From NCBI RefSeq assembly GCF_000383095.1, contig NZ_AORL01000021.1, positions 1-64,000 on the forward strand: a stretch of DNA of 64,000 nt, written 5' to 3'. The notes under the pieces were generated by a model, which was given only the letters and a program-made list of their open reading frames with translations, ran no database searches and was not told the origin of the DNA. The position numbers and the translations under genes were made by a program. This stretch comes from Sphingomonas sp. PR090111-T3T-6A (GTDB taxonomy: Bacteria; Pseudomonadota; Alphaproteobacteria; Sphingomonadales; Sphingomonadaceae). Shown here piece by piece: positions 52,275-61,188 of this stretch. Position 1 is the first letter of the stretch; the number at the start of each line of letters is the position of its first letter.

Positions 52275-53495
52275 TTACACTCCATGGGGAAAGGGGGTTG
52301 GGCGGGCCGAACGGGCAAGCCCGATTGCGGCCAGCACGCCGAGCAGGGCCAGCATCGCGATCGTGGCGAAGGTCAGGGCGACCGATGCGCCGAGGCCGAG
52401 CATGACCCCGACGGCCAGCGGGCCGAGGACCGTGCCGGTTCGGCCGACGCCGAGCGCCCAGCCGATGCCAGTCGAGCGCGCTGACGGGACATAGGTGCCG
52501 GCGGAGACCGCGAGGAGCGTGCCGCCCGCCGCCGAGGTGGCGCAGCCTGCGGTGATCGCGAGCACCGCGAAGGCGAAGGGGATCGCCGTAAAGGCGCCCA
52601 TGAGCGCGATCAGGCAGCCGGCGGCGGCCAGCGTCGCCATCAGTGCGCGCTTGGCGTCTCCGCGCCCGATCATCAATCCGACCGCGAGCGTCCCGATGAT
52701 GCCGCCACCATTGTTGAGGGCGAGCATCGATGCCGCATGGGGCGCCGCCCAGCCCGCCCGTTGAAGGAGCGCGGGCATCCAGAGGGCGGTGACGACGACG
52801 GTCGACCAGGTCATGAAGGATGTGACCCAGAGCAGCAGCGTCGTCGTCCGGATGTCCTTCGCGAAGAGGGCCGTCACCGGTGCCGCGCGCTCCTGCGCCA
52901 CTTCGCGCGATTCCGGGAAGAGGAGGGCGACGGCCGCCAGCACCGGCAATGGCGCCGCGGCGCCGATCAGGAAGATCGCATGCCAGCCGTGGACCGGCAG
53001 CAGTTGCCCCGTGGCGAAGGCGCCGACCATGCCGCCCAGCGGAACGGCGGCCCACAGCATCGTCACCGCGCGTGCGCGACGTTCCTCCGGCGTGAACTCC
53101 CCGACCAGGCTCACGAAATTCGGGCTGGCCCCACCGAGTCCCAGCCCGGTTACGACCCGGCTGAGCAGCAGGGCCGGAAGCGAGCCCGAAAGCGCCGTGG
53201 CGAGAGTGCCGAGGGCGAAGAGGGCCGTTGTCAGCAGAAGCATCTTCTTGCGGCCGAGCCGGTCACCCAATGCCCCGAAGAGGAAGGCGCCGATGAGGAA
53301 GCCTATCTGCGATGCTCCGAGGACGGACCCCATCGCGTCGGGCTTGAGGCCGAGCTGGCTGGCGATCGCGGGGATCGCCGGCCCGATCGCCTGGGTGTCG
53401 AAGCCGTCGAGAAACGCCACGATGGCGCATCCGAAGACGACGCGGCGCGCAAGCGCCGCGCGCGCGGCGTCGATGGGCTCATAGGAGGTCATCAT
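52275..53495 (-). CDS. MFS transporter, aromatic acid:H+ symporter (AAHS) family
   Basis: Proton symport of an aromatic acid through the inner membrane. A protein of 406 aa with twelve TM segments. The family motif DGFDTQAIGPAIPAI in TM1 carries the acidic residue needed in PcaK/BenK-type carriers. Motif A follows as GALGDRLGRKKMLLL. The start ATG overlaps the TGA of the acetamidase gene (ATGA), and the gene is followed 4 bp later by GlcG, so they form an operon. The substrate is probably a hydroxybenzoate given the gentisate genes nearby (inference). Confidence 0.9.
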   Translation of the reverse strand: MMTSYEPIDAARAALARRVVFGCAIVAFLDGFDTQAIGPAIPAIASQLGLKPDAMGSVLGASQIGFLIGAFLFGALGDRLGRKKMLLLTTALFALGTLATALSGSLPALLLSRVVTGLGLGGASPNFVSLVGEFTPEERRARAVTMLWAAVPLGGMVGAFATGQLLPVHGWHAIFLIGAAAPLPVLAAVALLFPESREVAQERAAPVTALFAKDIRTTTLLLWVTSFMTWSTVVVTALWMPALLQRAGWAAPHAASMLALNNGGGIIGTLAVGLMIGRGDAKRALMATLAAAGCLIALMGAFTAIPFAFAVLAITAGCATSAAGGTLLAVSAGTYVPSARSTGIGWALGVGRTGTVLGPLAVGVMLGLGASVALTFATIAMLALLGVLAAIGLARSARPTPFPHGV

Positions 53496-54754
53496 CAGGC
53501 GCCCGGACGGAGCGACCGCGAAATCTGCGCGAGCCGAGCGGCGTCGAAAATCGCCTTGGGCAGCACGCCATGGACCGCCTTGCGCGGGGAGCTTGTATAC
53601 ACGCTGCCCGTCTGGTTGGCGTATTGCGTGATCCGGAAGCTGCCGGCGATGCTGGCCAGCGCATAGACGTCCTGCCCGGTGAGGCCGGTCGCTCCCGAAA
53701 GCCAGCCGATCATCTGGCGGATGGACGCCGCAAGCGCCTGATCGACCGTATCGCCGTAAGCCAGCACGATCCATGAATCATGCGTCTCGGCGACCGGGGT
53801 CGCGATCGGCACCTTCTTGTGCAGGATATATTGGATGCGCAGATCCTCCATCGCGGTTTCGATGGCGGTCTGGTCGACGACGCCGTCGCCCTGCGCGGCA
53901 TGGCTGTCGCCGGTCCACAACCGTCCACCCGCGACTTCGACGCCGAGGAACAGCGAGGTGCCTTCTGTCAGATCCCGGAGCGAGATATTGCCGCCATAGC
54001 GGCCGCTGAGGATGCCGCTCACCGGCTTGTCGCCGGCGGGCTGCACGGCCATGACCGCCTGGATCGGGGAGAGCGGAATCCGCACGCCTTCGGCGAAATC
54101 CGCATAGCGGCGCTCGGCGTCCATCCTGAGATAATGGAGATAGGGCTGATCGAACGCATCCGGAAGCGCGCCCATGCCTCTGGGCGTGGAGTTCCATCCC
54201 CACGCGATCGGCTTCAGGCGGACCATCCTGCATTCGATGACGTCACCGGGCTCGGCGCCCTTCACCGCGACGGGCCCCACGAGCGAATAGGGGCCCGCGG
54301 GATAGCGCTTACGAATGCTCTCCCGTTCGGCGAACGCCATGCCGAACTTCGCTTCGTTCGCCCAGTTCACCCAGGTATTCGGGTAATGGACGATGTCGCC
54401 GCTTTCGATCTCGAGGACCACAGGCGTCGCGGGGTCCATCGCGCCGATCTTCACCGTCTGCGGCGTCGAGGGGAGCTCATGGAGGCGCCCGGCGGGAAGC
54501 GCGGCCATGGTCCGGCCCGCCGCGTGGGCAAGGGCAGGCGAGGCGCCGCCGCGCACGAACATCGCGGCCCCCGCGCTCGCCGCGAGGATGGCACGCCGGC
54601 TGATCCCGCGCTGGTCGAGGCAGGCGTCGATCATCTCGCGATCGACGCCATCGATCGCGCCCGCCCGGTCGCGGTTCGCGGATGCTTGGGCCGCGTTCAG
54701 ATGATGCGGACAGGGATCATGCGCTGGGCAGCAGATGTGGGCCGGTTGCGTCAT
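53495..54754 (-). CDS. Acetamidase/formamidase family hydrolase with Tat signal
   Basis: Amide hydrolase of the FmdA/AmdA family (releases ammonia from small amides). About 419 aa. After a ~45-residue leader stands a twin-arginine signal, SRRAILAASAGAAMF, so the enzyme is exported folded. The body has the family strings HYPNTWVNWANEAKFGM, YSLVGPVAVKGAEPGDVIEC, GEVAGGRLWTGDSHAAQGDG (last: GDSHAAQGDGVV) and ETHDSWIVLAYG. AGGAG nine bases before ATG 54754 supports that start; 54760 is possible. First gene of the operon with the aromatic MFS carrier. This suggests the import of the acid freed from an aromatic amide (inference). Confidence 0.85.
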   Translation of the reverse strand: MTQPAHICCPAHDPCPHHLNAAQASANRDRAGAIDGVDREMIDACLDQRGISRRAILAASAGAAMFVRGGASPALAHAAGRTMAALPAGRLHELPSTPQTVKIGAMDPATPVVLEIESGDIVHYPNTWVNWANEAKFGMAFAERESIRKRYPAGPYSLVGPVAVKGAEPGDVIECRMVRLKPIAWGWNSTPRGMGALPDAFDQPYLHYLRMDAERRYADFAEGVRIPLSPIQAVMAVQPAGDKPVSGILSGRYGGNISLRDLTEGTSLFLGVEVAGGRLWTGDSHAAQGDGVVDQTAIETAMEDLRIQYILHKKVPIATPVAETHDSWIVLAYGDTVDQALAASIRQMIGWLSGATGLTGQDVYALASIAGSFRITQYANQTGSVYTSSPRKAVHGVLPKAIFDAARLAQISRSLRPGA

Positions 54755-54980
54755 TCTCATCCTCTCTCCTGCGCGTGGCTTGGATGCCGCGCCGCTTATT
54801 GGTCGGTTGCCATCTGTATTGGCCGAAACTCCCCCTCGCGCTGTTATCAAATCATCCGGATTTCGGTCGCGGCAGAACATTCGGACGAGGCGATAAACGG
54901 CAGGACTGACCGGCATCAGACGGGGCGGGGGTCTCCTCTAGGTTCGGCCTCGGGCGCTTCCGCGCCGGAGAGGATGTTGC

Positions 54981-55586
54981 ATGCTGAAGATCTGGGGACA
55001 TCGCGCGGCGCCGAACGTGGCCAAGGTTGTGTGGGCCTGCGGCGAGCTTGGCCTTGAGCATGAGCTGATCCCGGTTGGCGGTCCGCATGGCGGGCTGGAC
55101 GAGCCGGCCTATCGAAGCCTCAATCCGAACGGACGCATACCGACCCTCGATGACGAGGGGTTCATCCTTTGGGAATCCCATGCGATTCTGCGCTATCTGG
55201 CGCGCCGCGAGCAGGCGGCCGGACTCTATCCGGCGGATGCGCGGCAGGCGGCGAAGGTCGATCAATGGCTCGACTGGCAGGCGGCCCATCTGGCCCAAGC
55301 CGTGCGCGATCTCGTGCGTCTAACCGTCAAGGCGAGCACGCCGGCCCCTGCGGAGCGGCTCGCCGCCGCCGAGGCGGAAGCCGACGAACTCTTCGGTATC
55401 GTCGATGCGGCGCTCGGGACGTCTCCCTATGTCGCCGGCCACGCCTTTACGCTGGCGGACATTCCGATCGGGGTGGCGGTGAGGCGCTGGACGACGCTTC
55501 CGGTGAAGCGGGCGTCGCTTCCCCATCTCTCGCGGTGGTTCGGGGAGGTTTGGGCACGTCCGGGAGCAGCGCTCCTGTCAGCCTGA
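54981..55586 (+). CDS. Glutathione S-transferase, candidate maleylpyruvate isomerase
   Basis: GST-fold protein of 201 aa: N-terminal KIWGHRAAPNVAKVVWACGE, cis-proline GRIPTLDD and glutathione site WESHAILRYLARR; the helical domain has FTLADIPIGVAVRRW. In gentisate pathways a glutathione-dependent maleylpyruvate isomerase converts maleylpyruvate to fumarylpyruvate. No other isomerase candidate lies near the dioxygenase, so this GST could fill that step. The sequence alone does not prove zeta-class identity. Divergent from the amidase operon; its 3' end overlaps the AraC gene by 9 bp, tail to tail. Confidence 0.75.
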   Translation: MLKIWGHRAAPNVAKVVWACGELGLEHELIPVGGPHGGLDEPAYRSLNPNGRIPTLDDEGFILWESHAILRYLARREQAAGLYPADARQAAKVDQWLDWQAAHLAQAVRDLVRLTVKASTPAPAERLAAAEAEADELFGIVDAALGTSPYVAGHAFTLADIPIGVAVRRWTTLPVKRASLPHLSRWFGEVWARPGAALLSA

Positions 55587-56435
55587 CGGGTCTTGGTCGA
55601 CCAGATGCGTCTGGCGCCGGAATTCGCTCGGTGAAACGGCCATGTGCTGGGCGAAGAAGCGGGTGAAATTGCTGTGCGCGCCGAAGCCGAGCCGATCGGC
55701 AAGCTCGACCAGGGGCTCATCGCTTGTGCTGAGATAGCGGGTCGCGGCCTTCATCCGGATATGATCGATATAGTGCTGCGGCGAGGCGCCGACACAGCGC
55801 CGGAACTGCTCGAAGAAGCGGGACCGGGAGAGGCCTACCATCGCCGCGATTTCATCGATCCGTGGATTTTCGAACGCATGCTCGTGGATATAGTTGAGGG
55901 CCTTGCGGATGCGAAAATCGATGGGTCGGCGGCTCGTGACTCCCGTCCGCTCGACCTCAGGGGCGATATAGGCGCGGATCACGGCGTCGATCAGGTCGAG
56001 CAGCAGCGCCTCGCGGTCGGCGACGCTTTCCACGAGATCCCGTGAGATGGCGGCGGCAAGGCGTTCAGCCTGAACGCGGACATTCTCCGTCATCTGCTCG
56101 CGCGGTCGCGGGAAGATCAGGCCGGGGCGCAGGCCCTGCGCCTCGATCGCACGATCGATCCAGCCGGTTTCGATGATCAGCGACAGGATCATCGTCGGGC
56201 CGGCCTCGTTGGCGAGTTTCAGATGCGGAACCCAGGGATTGAACAGAAGCACAGACCCCTCGTCGAGCGGGAGGTCGTCCGACCCTGAACGGAACATCGT
56301 GTCGCCGCCGCCGAGCATGAAGATCATGTTGAACTGCTGATGCGCATGTTCGACGAGGGCCCTGCCGGTGATGTTCACCGTCGCACGGCCGAAATCCCCG
56401 GAAACGATCCAGATCGGGGTATGATCGTTCGCCAT
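55578..56435 (-). CDS. AraC family regulator of the gentisate locus
   Basis: Activator of 285 aa with an N-terminal cupin sensing domain (HAHQQFNMIFMLGGGDTMFR, VLLFNPWVPHLKL) and two C-terminal HTH units (RIDEIAAMVGLSRSRFFEQF, ADRLGFGAHSNFTRFFAQHM). It sits between the GST and the TonB/hydroxylase operon, so it most likely turns on the gentisate genes in response to the aromatic inducer (inference). The frame is open to 56696, but the upstream part holds a promoter-like element for the TonB gene, so I start at MANDHTPIW. Confidence 0.88.
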   Translation of the reverse strand: MANDHTPIWIVSGDFGRATVNITGRALVEHAHQQFNMIFMLGGGDTMFRSGSDDLPLDEGSVLLFNPWVPHLKLANEAGPTMILSLIIETGWIDRAIEAQGLRPGLIFPRPREQMTENVRVQAERLAAAISRDLVESVADREALLLDLIDAVIRAYIAPEVERTGVTSRRPIDFRIRKALNYIHEHAFENPRIDEIAAMVGLSRSRFFEQFRRCVGASPQHYIDHIRMKAATRYLSTSDEPLVELADRLGFGAHSNFTRFFAQHMAVSPSEFRRQTHLVDQDPSG

Positions 56436-56644
56436 AGAGATGCTCCTCTCCGCCTGGCGACGTGGCCTCGCCCTGAATTCGACCCTAGCCTGCCTTGCGA
56501 TCGATTCAATGTTCTCCGCAGGCCCTTCCCCTGCGATGGTTCCGGGCTCCCCGTCGCTTTGCATGCAGATGAGAGGCGGAGGAGACGCCGGAAAACCTGC
56601 TTCCGGCGCGTTCCATCGGGCTGGCCTCACGATTTTCGGACGCT

Positions 56645-56674
56645 TTGATAAGCGGCCGGAGCCTGACGTTATAA
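56645..56674 (+). promoter_or_regulatory. Candidate promoter of the TonB receptor operon
   Basis: TTGATA and TTATAA separated by 18 bp, 94 bp before the receptor start, in the 332-bp gap divergent from the AraC gene. Confidence 0.5.
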
Positions 56675-56767
56675 GGAAGTTCGCGCCCCCTTCCATAAAG
56701 GGCTGAGCCCGAAGCGTCTGCCTGCTGGCGACGTGAAGAGGCCGAAAAAAGAGGGAGAGGGCTGTTC

Positions 56768-59656
56768 ATGTTCCGCATGCAAGTTCGCAATCACCGGATC
56801 GAATGTTGCCGCACTTCGGCACTGGCGCTGATCATCGCCTGTGGCGCAACGCCGGCCTTCGCCCAGGATCAGGCCGCGGCGACCGCCCCGGCCAATGAAG
56901 TGGCATCGGCCGCCCAGCCGAGCGACCCGACGCCGCGGAACGCCGCTCCGGCGCAGCAGGGCGGCGGAGCCGGACTGGCCGAGATCGTCGTCACCGGCAC
57001 GCGCGTCGCGCGTCTGGGCTATACGGCGCCCACGCCCACGACCGTGATCGGAACCGCGCAGATCCAGGCGGCTGCGCCCGCGTCGCTCGCCGACTATGTC
57101 AATCAGCTCCCTGCGCTCGTCGGCTCGACGACGCCGCGTGTCGCGACCACCGGCGCGTCCGCGACCGTCGGCGCGAACCTCTACAATCTTCGCGCGCTGG
57201 GTGCGAACCGTACGCTCGTGCTCCTCGACGGGCACCGCGTTGCGCCGTCGACGCTGACCGGGAATATCGACGTCGGCCTGCTGCCGCAGGCCCTGGTCGA
57301 GCGTGTCGACGTCGTGACGGGCGGCGCTTCCGCGGCCTGGGGCTCGGATGCCGTCGCGGGTGTCGTCAACTATGTCCTCAACACCAAGTTCACCGGCATC
57401 ATGGGGAACATCCAGTCCGGCATCTCGGACGAAGGAGACGCCCGGAGCTTCAAGGCCGAGCTGAGCGTCGGCACCAAGTTCGCCGACGGCCGCGGGCATT
57501 TCCTCGTCAGCGGCGAATATCATGACGACGGCTCCGCCGACCCCGTGACCTCGCGCGACTGGTTCAAGAGCTACAAGGTCGTCAACAATCCCGCCTATGC
57601 GCCCGGAAACGGGCAGCCGGTCCGGTTGCTGGAGCCCGGCGTCGGCCTCGGCGTGGCGACGAACGGCGGTCTCATCACCTCGCCCGGTCCGCTCGCCAAC
57701 ACCCAGTTCGACGGCAACGGGAAGCCGATGCCCTATAATCCGGGCTTCACCTCGGGCGTGCTGTCCTTTGGCGGCGACGCGCAGGACGTCAGCCAGATCA
57801 TCCGTCTCGCATCCCCGGTCAGGGGCGGGACCATCTATGCGCGCGGAAGCTACGATCTCACCGACAACATCACCGCTTATGGCGAGTTCGGCTACGCGAA
57901 CGTCAAGAGCAAGATCTATGCCCGCGTCTATGAGCGCGACGGCAATATCACCATCCGCAACGACAATGCCTATCTCGACCCGGCGATCAGGGCGACGATG
58001 GCGGCCAACGGGCTCACCAGCTTCAGTCTCGGCAAGATGTTCCTCGATTGGGGCCCCTCGGTCGGACGCAACGATCGCGAGCAGTTCCGCTATGTCGGTG
58101 GCCTGGAAGGGAAGTTCGGCAATGGCTGGAGCTGGGATGTCTACGGCCAGCACGGCAAGACCGACTTCCTGAACGGCGACTACAGCAACAATCCGGTCAC
58201 GGCCAACTTCAACAATGCGGTCGATGCGGTCGTCAATCCGGCCAACGGCCAGATCGTGTGCCGGTCGACGCTGACCAATCCCGGCAATGGCTGCGTGCCC
58301 TACAATGTCTTCGGCACGAACAAGAGCACGCCGCAGGCGCTCGCCTATATCTACGGCCAGTCCTACCAGAACATCACGATCAAGCAGGATGTCGCCTCCG
58401 CGTCGCTGCGCGGCGAGCCCTTCTCCACCTGGGCGGGGCCGGTGTCGGTTGCCCTCGGTGGCGAGTGGCGGCGCGAGTCCTATGACGCCACGACAACCGC
58501 GCTCGACCAGACCAACGCCTTCTTCCTCGGCAATTTCCGTCCGTCGCAGGGGCATTACAATGTGAAGGAAGGCTTCTTCGAAACCGTGGTGCCGCTGCTG
58601 AAGGACAAGCGCTTCTTCCACGAATTCGATTTCAACGGGGCCGTGCGCTACACCGACTACAGCCTGTCGGGCAGCGTCGTCAGCTGGAAGCTCGGCCTGA
58701 CATGGGATGTCGACAACCAACTTCGCTTCCGTGGTACGCGGTCGAGAGACATCCGCGCGCCCAACCTCGCGGAACTCTTCCAGGCGGGCAACAACCTCAA
58801 CCAGACGATCAGCGATCCCGTCCTGAACAAGAGCTACAGCGTCCAGCAGTTCGCCGCCGGAAATCCGAACCTCGTGCCCGAGAAGGCCGATACGACGTCG
58901 GTCGGCGTCGTCTATCGTCCGAACTGGCTGCCGGGTTTCGCGGCCTCCGTCGACTATTTCAACATCAAGATCGACAAGGCGATCTATTCGAACACGGCGC
59001 AGGCCGTGATCAATCTCTGCCAGGGCGGCGATCCGCTGCAATGTTCCTTCATCACGCGCAACGCGGCCAACCAGATCACCCTGATCAAGCTCCTGCCGCT
59101 CAATATCGGCGGCGAAGCCACCCGCGGCGTCGATTTCGAGACCAGCTACACCCGCAACGTCTCCGACATCGTGAGCCAGTGGAGCGGCACGCTCAACCTG
59201 CGCATGGTCGGCACCTATGTCGCACACCGGACCGTCACGGTCGGCGGCGTGAAAACCGAATATGCCGGGCAGAACGCCAATTTCGACCAGAACTCCCAGG
59301 CCGTGCCGAGCTGGCGCTGGCTGGCCTCGGCGACCTATGACTCCGATCATTTCACCGCCTCGGTGACCGAGCGCTTCATCAGCGCGGGCAAGATCAACGT
59401 CGCCTGGGTCGAGGGCGTCGATATCGACAAGAACCATGTGCCTGCCGTGTTCTACACGGATCTGTCGCTCGGCTTTAAGATGCCGCACCTCGGCAAGGGG
59501 GCGGAAATCTACTTTGCCGTCCAGAACCTGTTCGACCGGGACCCGCCGGTCGCTCCGATCTTTGGCGCGACAGGCTTCCTGAGCACCGGCACCAATGGCT
59601 ATCTCTACGATGTCATCGGCCGCCAGTTCCGCGGTGGCGTGAGGTTCAAGTTTTGA
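56768..59656 (+). CDS. TonB-dependent outer-membrane receptor
   Basis: Outer-membrane transporter of 962 aa that imports a substrate using TonB energy. It has a signal peptide (ALALIIACGATPAFAQ), a low-complexity linker, the TonB box-like EIVVTGTRVAR, a plug domain (YVNQLPALVGSTTP, NLRALGANRTLVLLDGHRVA, VTGGASAAWGSDAVAGVVNY) and a 22-strand barrel ending in aromatic F (GGVRFKF). As first gene of the gentisate operon it probably brings in the aromatic amide, ester or acid (inference). Stop overlaps the hydroxylase start by 4 nt. Confidence 0.92.
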   Translation: MFRMQVRNHRIECCRTSALALIIACGATPAFAQDQAAATAPANEVASAAQPSDPTPRNAAPAQQGGGAGLAEIVVTGTRVARLGYTAPTPTTVIGTAQIQAAAPASLADYVNQLPALVGSTTPRVATTGASATVGANLYNLRALGANRTLVLLDGHRVAPSTLTGNIDVGLLPQALVERVDVVTGGASAAWGSDAVAGVVNYVLNTKFTGIMGNIQSGISDEGDARSFKAELSVGTKFADGRGHFLVSGEYHDDGSADPVTSRDWFKSYKVVNNPAYAPGNGQPVRLLEPGVGLGVATNGGLITSPGPLANTQFDGNGKPMPYNPGFTSGVLSFGGDAQDVSQIIRLASPVRGGTIYARGSYDLTDNITAYGEFGYANVKSKIYARVYERDGNITIRNDNAYLDPAIRATMAANGLTSFSLGKMFLDWGPSVGRNDREQFRYVGGLEGKFGNGWSWDVYGQHGKTDFLNGDYSNNPVTANFNNAVDAVVNPANGQIVCRSTLTNPGNGCVPYNVFGTNKSTPQALAYIYGQSYQNITIKQDVASASLRGEPFSTWAGPVSVALGGEWRRESYDATTTALDQTNAFFLGNFRPSQGHYNVKEGFFETVVPLLKDKRFFHEFDFNGAVRYTDYSLSGSVVSWKLGLTWDVDNQLRFRGTRSRDIRAPNLAELFQAGNNLNQTISDPVLNKSYSVQQFAAGNPNLVPEKADTTSVGVVYRPNWLPGFAASVDYFNIKIDKAIYSNTAQAVINLCQGGDPLQCSFITRNAANQITLIKLLPLNIGGEATRGVDFETSYTRNVSDIVSQWSGTLNLRMVGTYVAHRTVTVGGVKTEYAGQNANFDQNSQAVPSWRWLASATYDSDHFTASVTERFISAGKINVAWVEGVDIDKNHVPAVFYTDLSLGFKMPHLGKGAEIYFAVQNLFDRDPPVAPIFGATGFLSTGTNGYLYDVIGRQFRGGVRFKF

Positions 59657-61188
59657 GCATTCACGCGTCTTCGGCTTCGTCCGCTCCATCCCCTGAGGAT
59701 GGAGCGGTCCAGGTCCTGATCGTCGGTGCCGGCTCCGCGGGGCTGACACTGGCGATCGACCTGGCCCGTAGGGGCGTGTCGTTTCGCCTGATCGAAAAGG
59801 GGCTGGAGCCGTTTGCGGGGTCCCGCGGCAAGGGACTTCAGCCCCGGACGATCGAGATCTTCGAGCAACTGGGGATGATCGACGCCTTCCTGGCTGGCTC
59901 GGCCCCGTATCCGCCCATCGCCAATCACGGCATGGAGGACGGGGGCACGCAATATGTTCATAGCGAGCCGGAACCCAGAGCGGGCGAACCCTATTCCGTC
60001 TCGCTGATGATCCCGCAATGGCGCACGGAAGCCCTGATGCGAGCGCGCCTTGCGGAACTGGGCGGCCATGTCGAGTTCGGCGTCGAATGCATCGGCCTGA
60101 TCGAGGCGGATGGTCGCGTCCATGCGCATGTCCGGATCGATGGCGAGGAACGGACCATCGTCTGCGACTGGCTCGTCGGCACGGATGGCGCGCGCAGTTC
60201 GGTGCGCAAGCAGCTCGGCATCGGCTATCCGGGCGAGACCGGGACCTTCCGGATGCTGGTCGCCGATCTGCCCGTCGCCAATCTTTCGCACGATGCCTGG
60301 CATCGCTGGCCCAAGGCGCCGGGCGGCCAGTTCGCGCTCTGTCCGCTGGTGAAGACCGACAGCTTCCAGCTCTCGGCCGAACTCACCACCGACGAGGAGC
60401 CCGACCAGAGCCGGGATGCGATCCAGGCGATGATCCTGGCGCGCACAGGCGATGCCAGGCTCGTCGCCGGTGAGCCGAGCTGGAGTTCGATCTATCGGGT
60501 GAATTTCCGTCTGGCGGATGCCTATCGGAGGGGGCGTGCCTTCATCGCGGGCGATGCGGCCCATGCCCATCCGCCAACCGGCGGGCAGGGGCTCAACACG
60601 AGCGTGCAGGACAGCTTCAATCTGGGATGGAAGCTGGCAGCCGTGCTGGTCGGTGCCGGCGAGGAATTGCTCGACACCTATGAAACCGAGCGCCGCGACA
60701 TCGGCGCCGGCGTCCTGCGGATGAGCAAGGGCCTGCTCAGTGCCATGACCGACAAGGCCGACATGCGGCGCGGTCGCGATACGCTGCAGCTGGACCTCAG
60801 CTATCGGGCATCGCCGCTGACCCATGAGGATCGCATGGAACCGGGCAAGGTGCGGGCCGGTGACCGTGCGCCCGATGCGGCGATCATCGATCCGGACGGC
60901 GCCTCGACACGCCTATTCGATCTCTTCCGCCATCCCGATTTTACGCTGCTTGCGATCGGGGGGCGTGAGGCCGCCGATTGTGCGGGCGTGCGGCTGGTCG
61001 AGGTCGACCGCGGCCCCGGATCTTACCGGGACACGGGCGAGCTGGCCGAGAATTACGGCCTTGTCGGAGAGTGCCTCCTGCTTGTCCGTCCCGACGGCTA
61101 TATCGCGGTCGCTGCCGACGCCGGGCGCATGGATGTCATCGAAGACTGGCTGCGTCGCTGGATCGAACCGATCCGGGTGGTGGCGTGA
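59653..61188 (+). CDS. FAD-dependent aromatic hydroxylase (phenol hydroxylase/MhpA-like)
   Basis: Class A flavoprotein monooxygenase of 511 aa. The Rossmann GxGxxG is GAGSAGLTLA at residues 25-30, then the DG motif LVGTDGARSSVRKQLG, and the FAD/ribityl motif GDAAHAHPPTGGQGLNTSVQD near 300-320. The C-terminal part is a thioredoxin-like domain, as in MhpA and 2-polyprenyl-type hydroxylases. Next to gentisate dioxygenase it is the natural candidate for making gentisate from a monohydroxybenzoate or its derivative (inference). The ATG/GTG start overlaps the receptor stop. Confidence 0.88.
   Translation: MSIHASSASSAPSPEDGAVQVLIVGAGSAGLTLAIDLARRGVSFRLIEKGLEPFAGSRGKGLQPRTIEIFEQLGMIDAFLAGSAPYPPIANHGMEDGGTQYVHSEPEPRAGEPYSVSLMIPQWRTEALMRARLAELGGHVEFGVECIGLIEADGRVHAHVRIDGEERTIVCDWLVGTDGARSSVRKQLGIGYPGETGTFRMLVADLPVANLSHDAWHRWPKAPGGQFALCPLVKTDSFQLSAELTTDEEPDQSRDAIQAMILARTGDARLVAGEPSWSSIYRVNFRLADAYRRGRAFIAGDAAHAHPPTGGQGLNTSVQDSFNLGWKLAAVLVGAGEELLDTYETERRDIGAGVLRMSKGLLSAMTDKADMRRGRDTLQLDLSYRASPLTHEDRMEPGKVRAGDRAPDAAIIDPDGASTRLFDLFRHPDFTLLAIGGREAADCAGVRLVEVDRGPGSYRDTGELAENYGLVGECLLLVRPDGYIAVAADAGRMDVIEDWLRRWIEPIRVVA

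Noticed and set aside
55578-56696. AraC protein starting at 56696
   Set aside because: The extra region contains a promoter-like element for the receptor gene and reads as non-protein sequence; MANDHTPIW at 56435 is the normal start.
56669-59749. Long open frame antisense to the TonB receptor
   Set aside because: It is an artefact of high GC content; the receptor on the plus strand has all family motifs.
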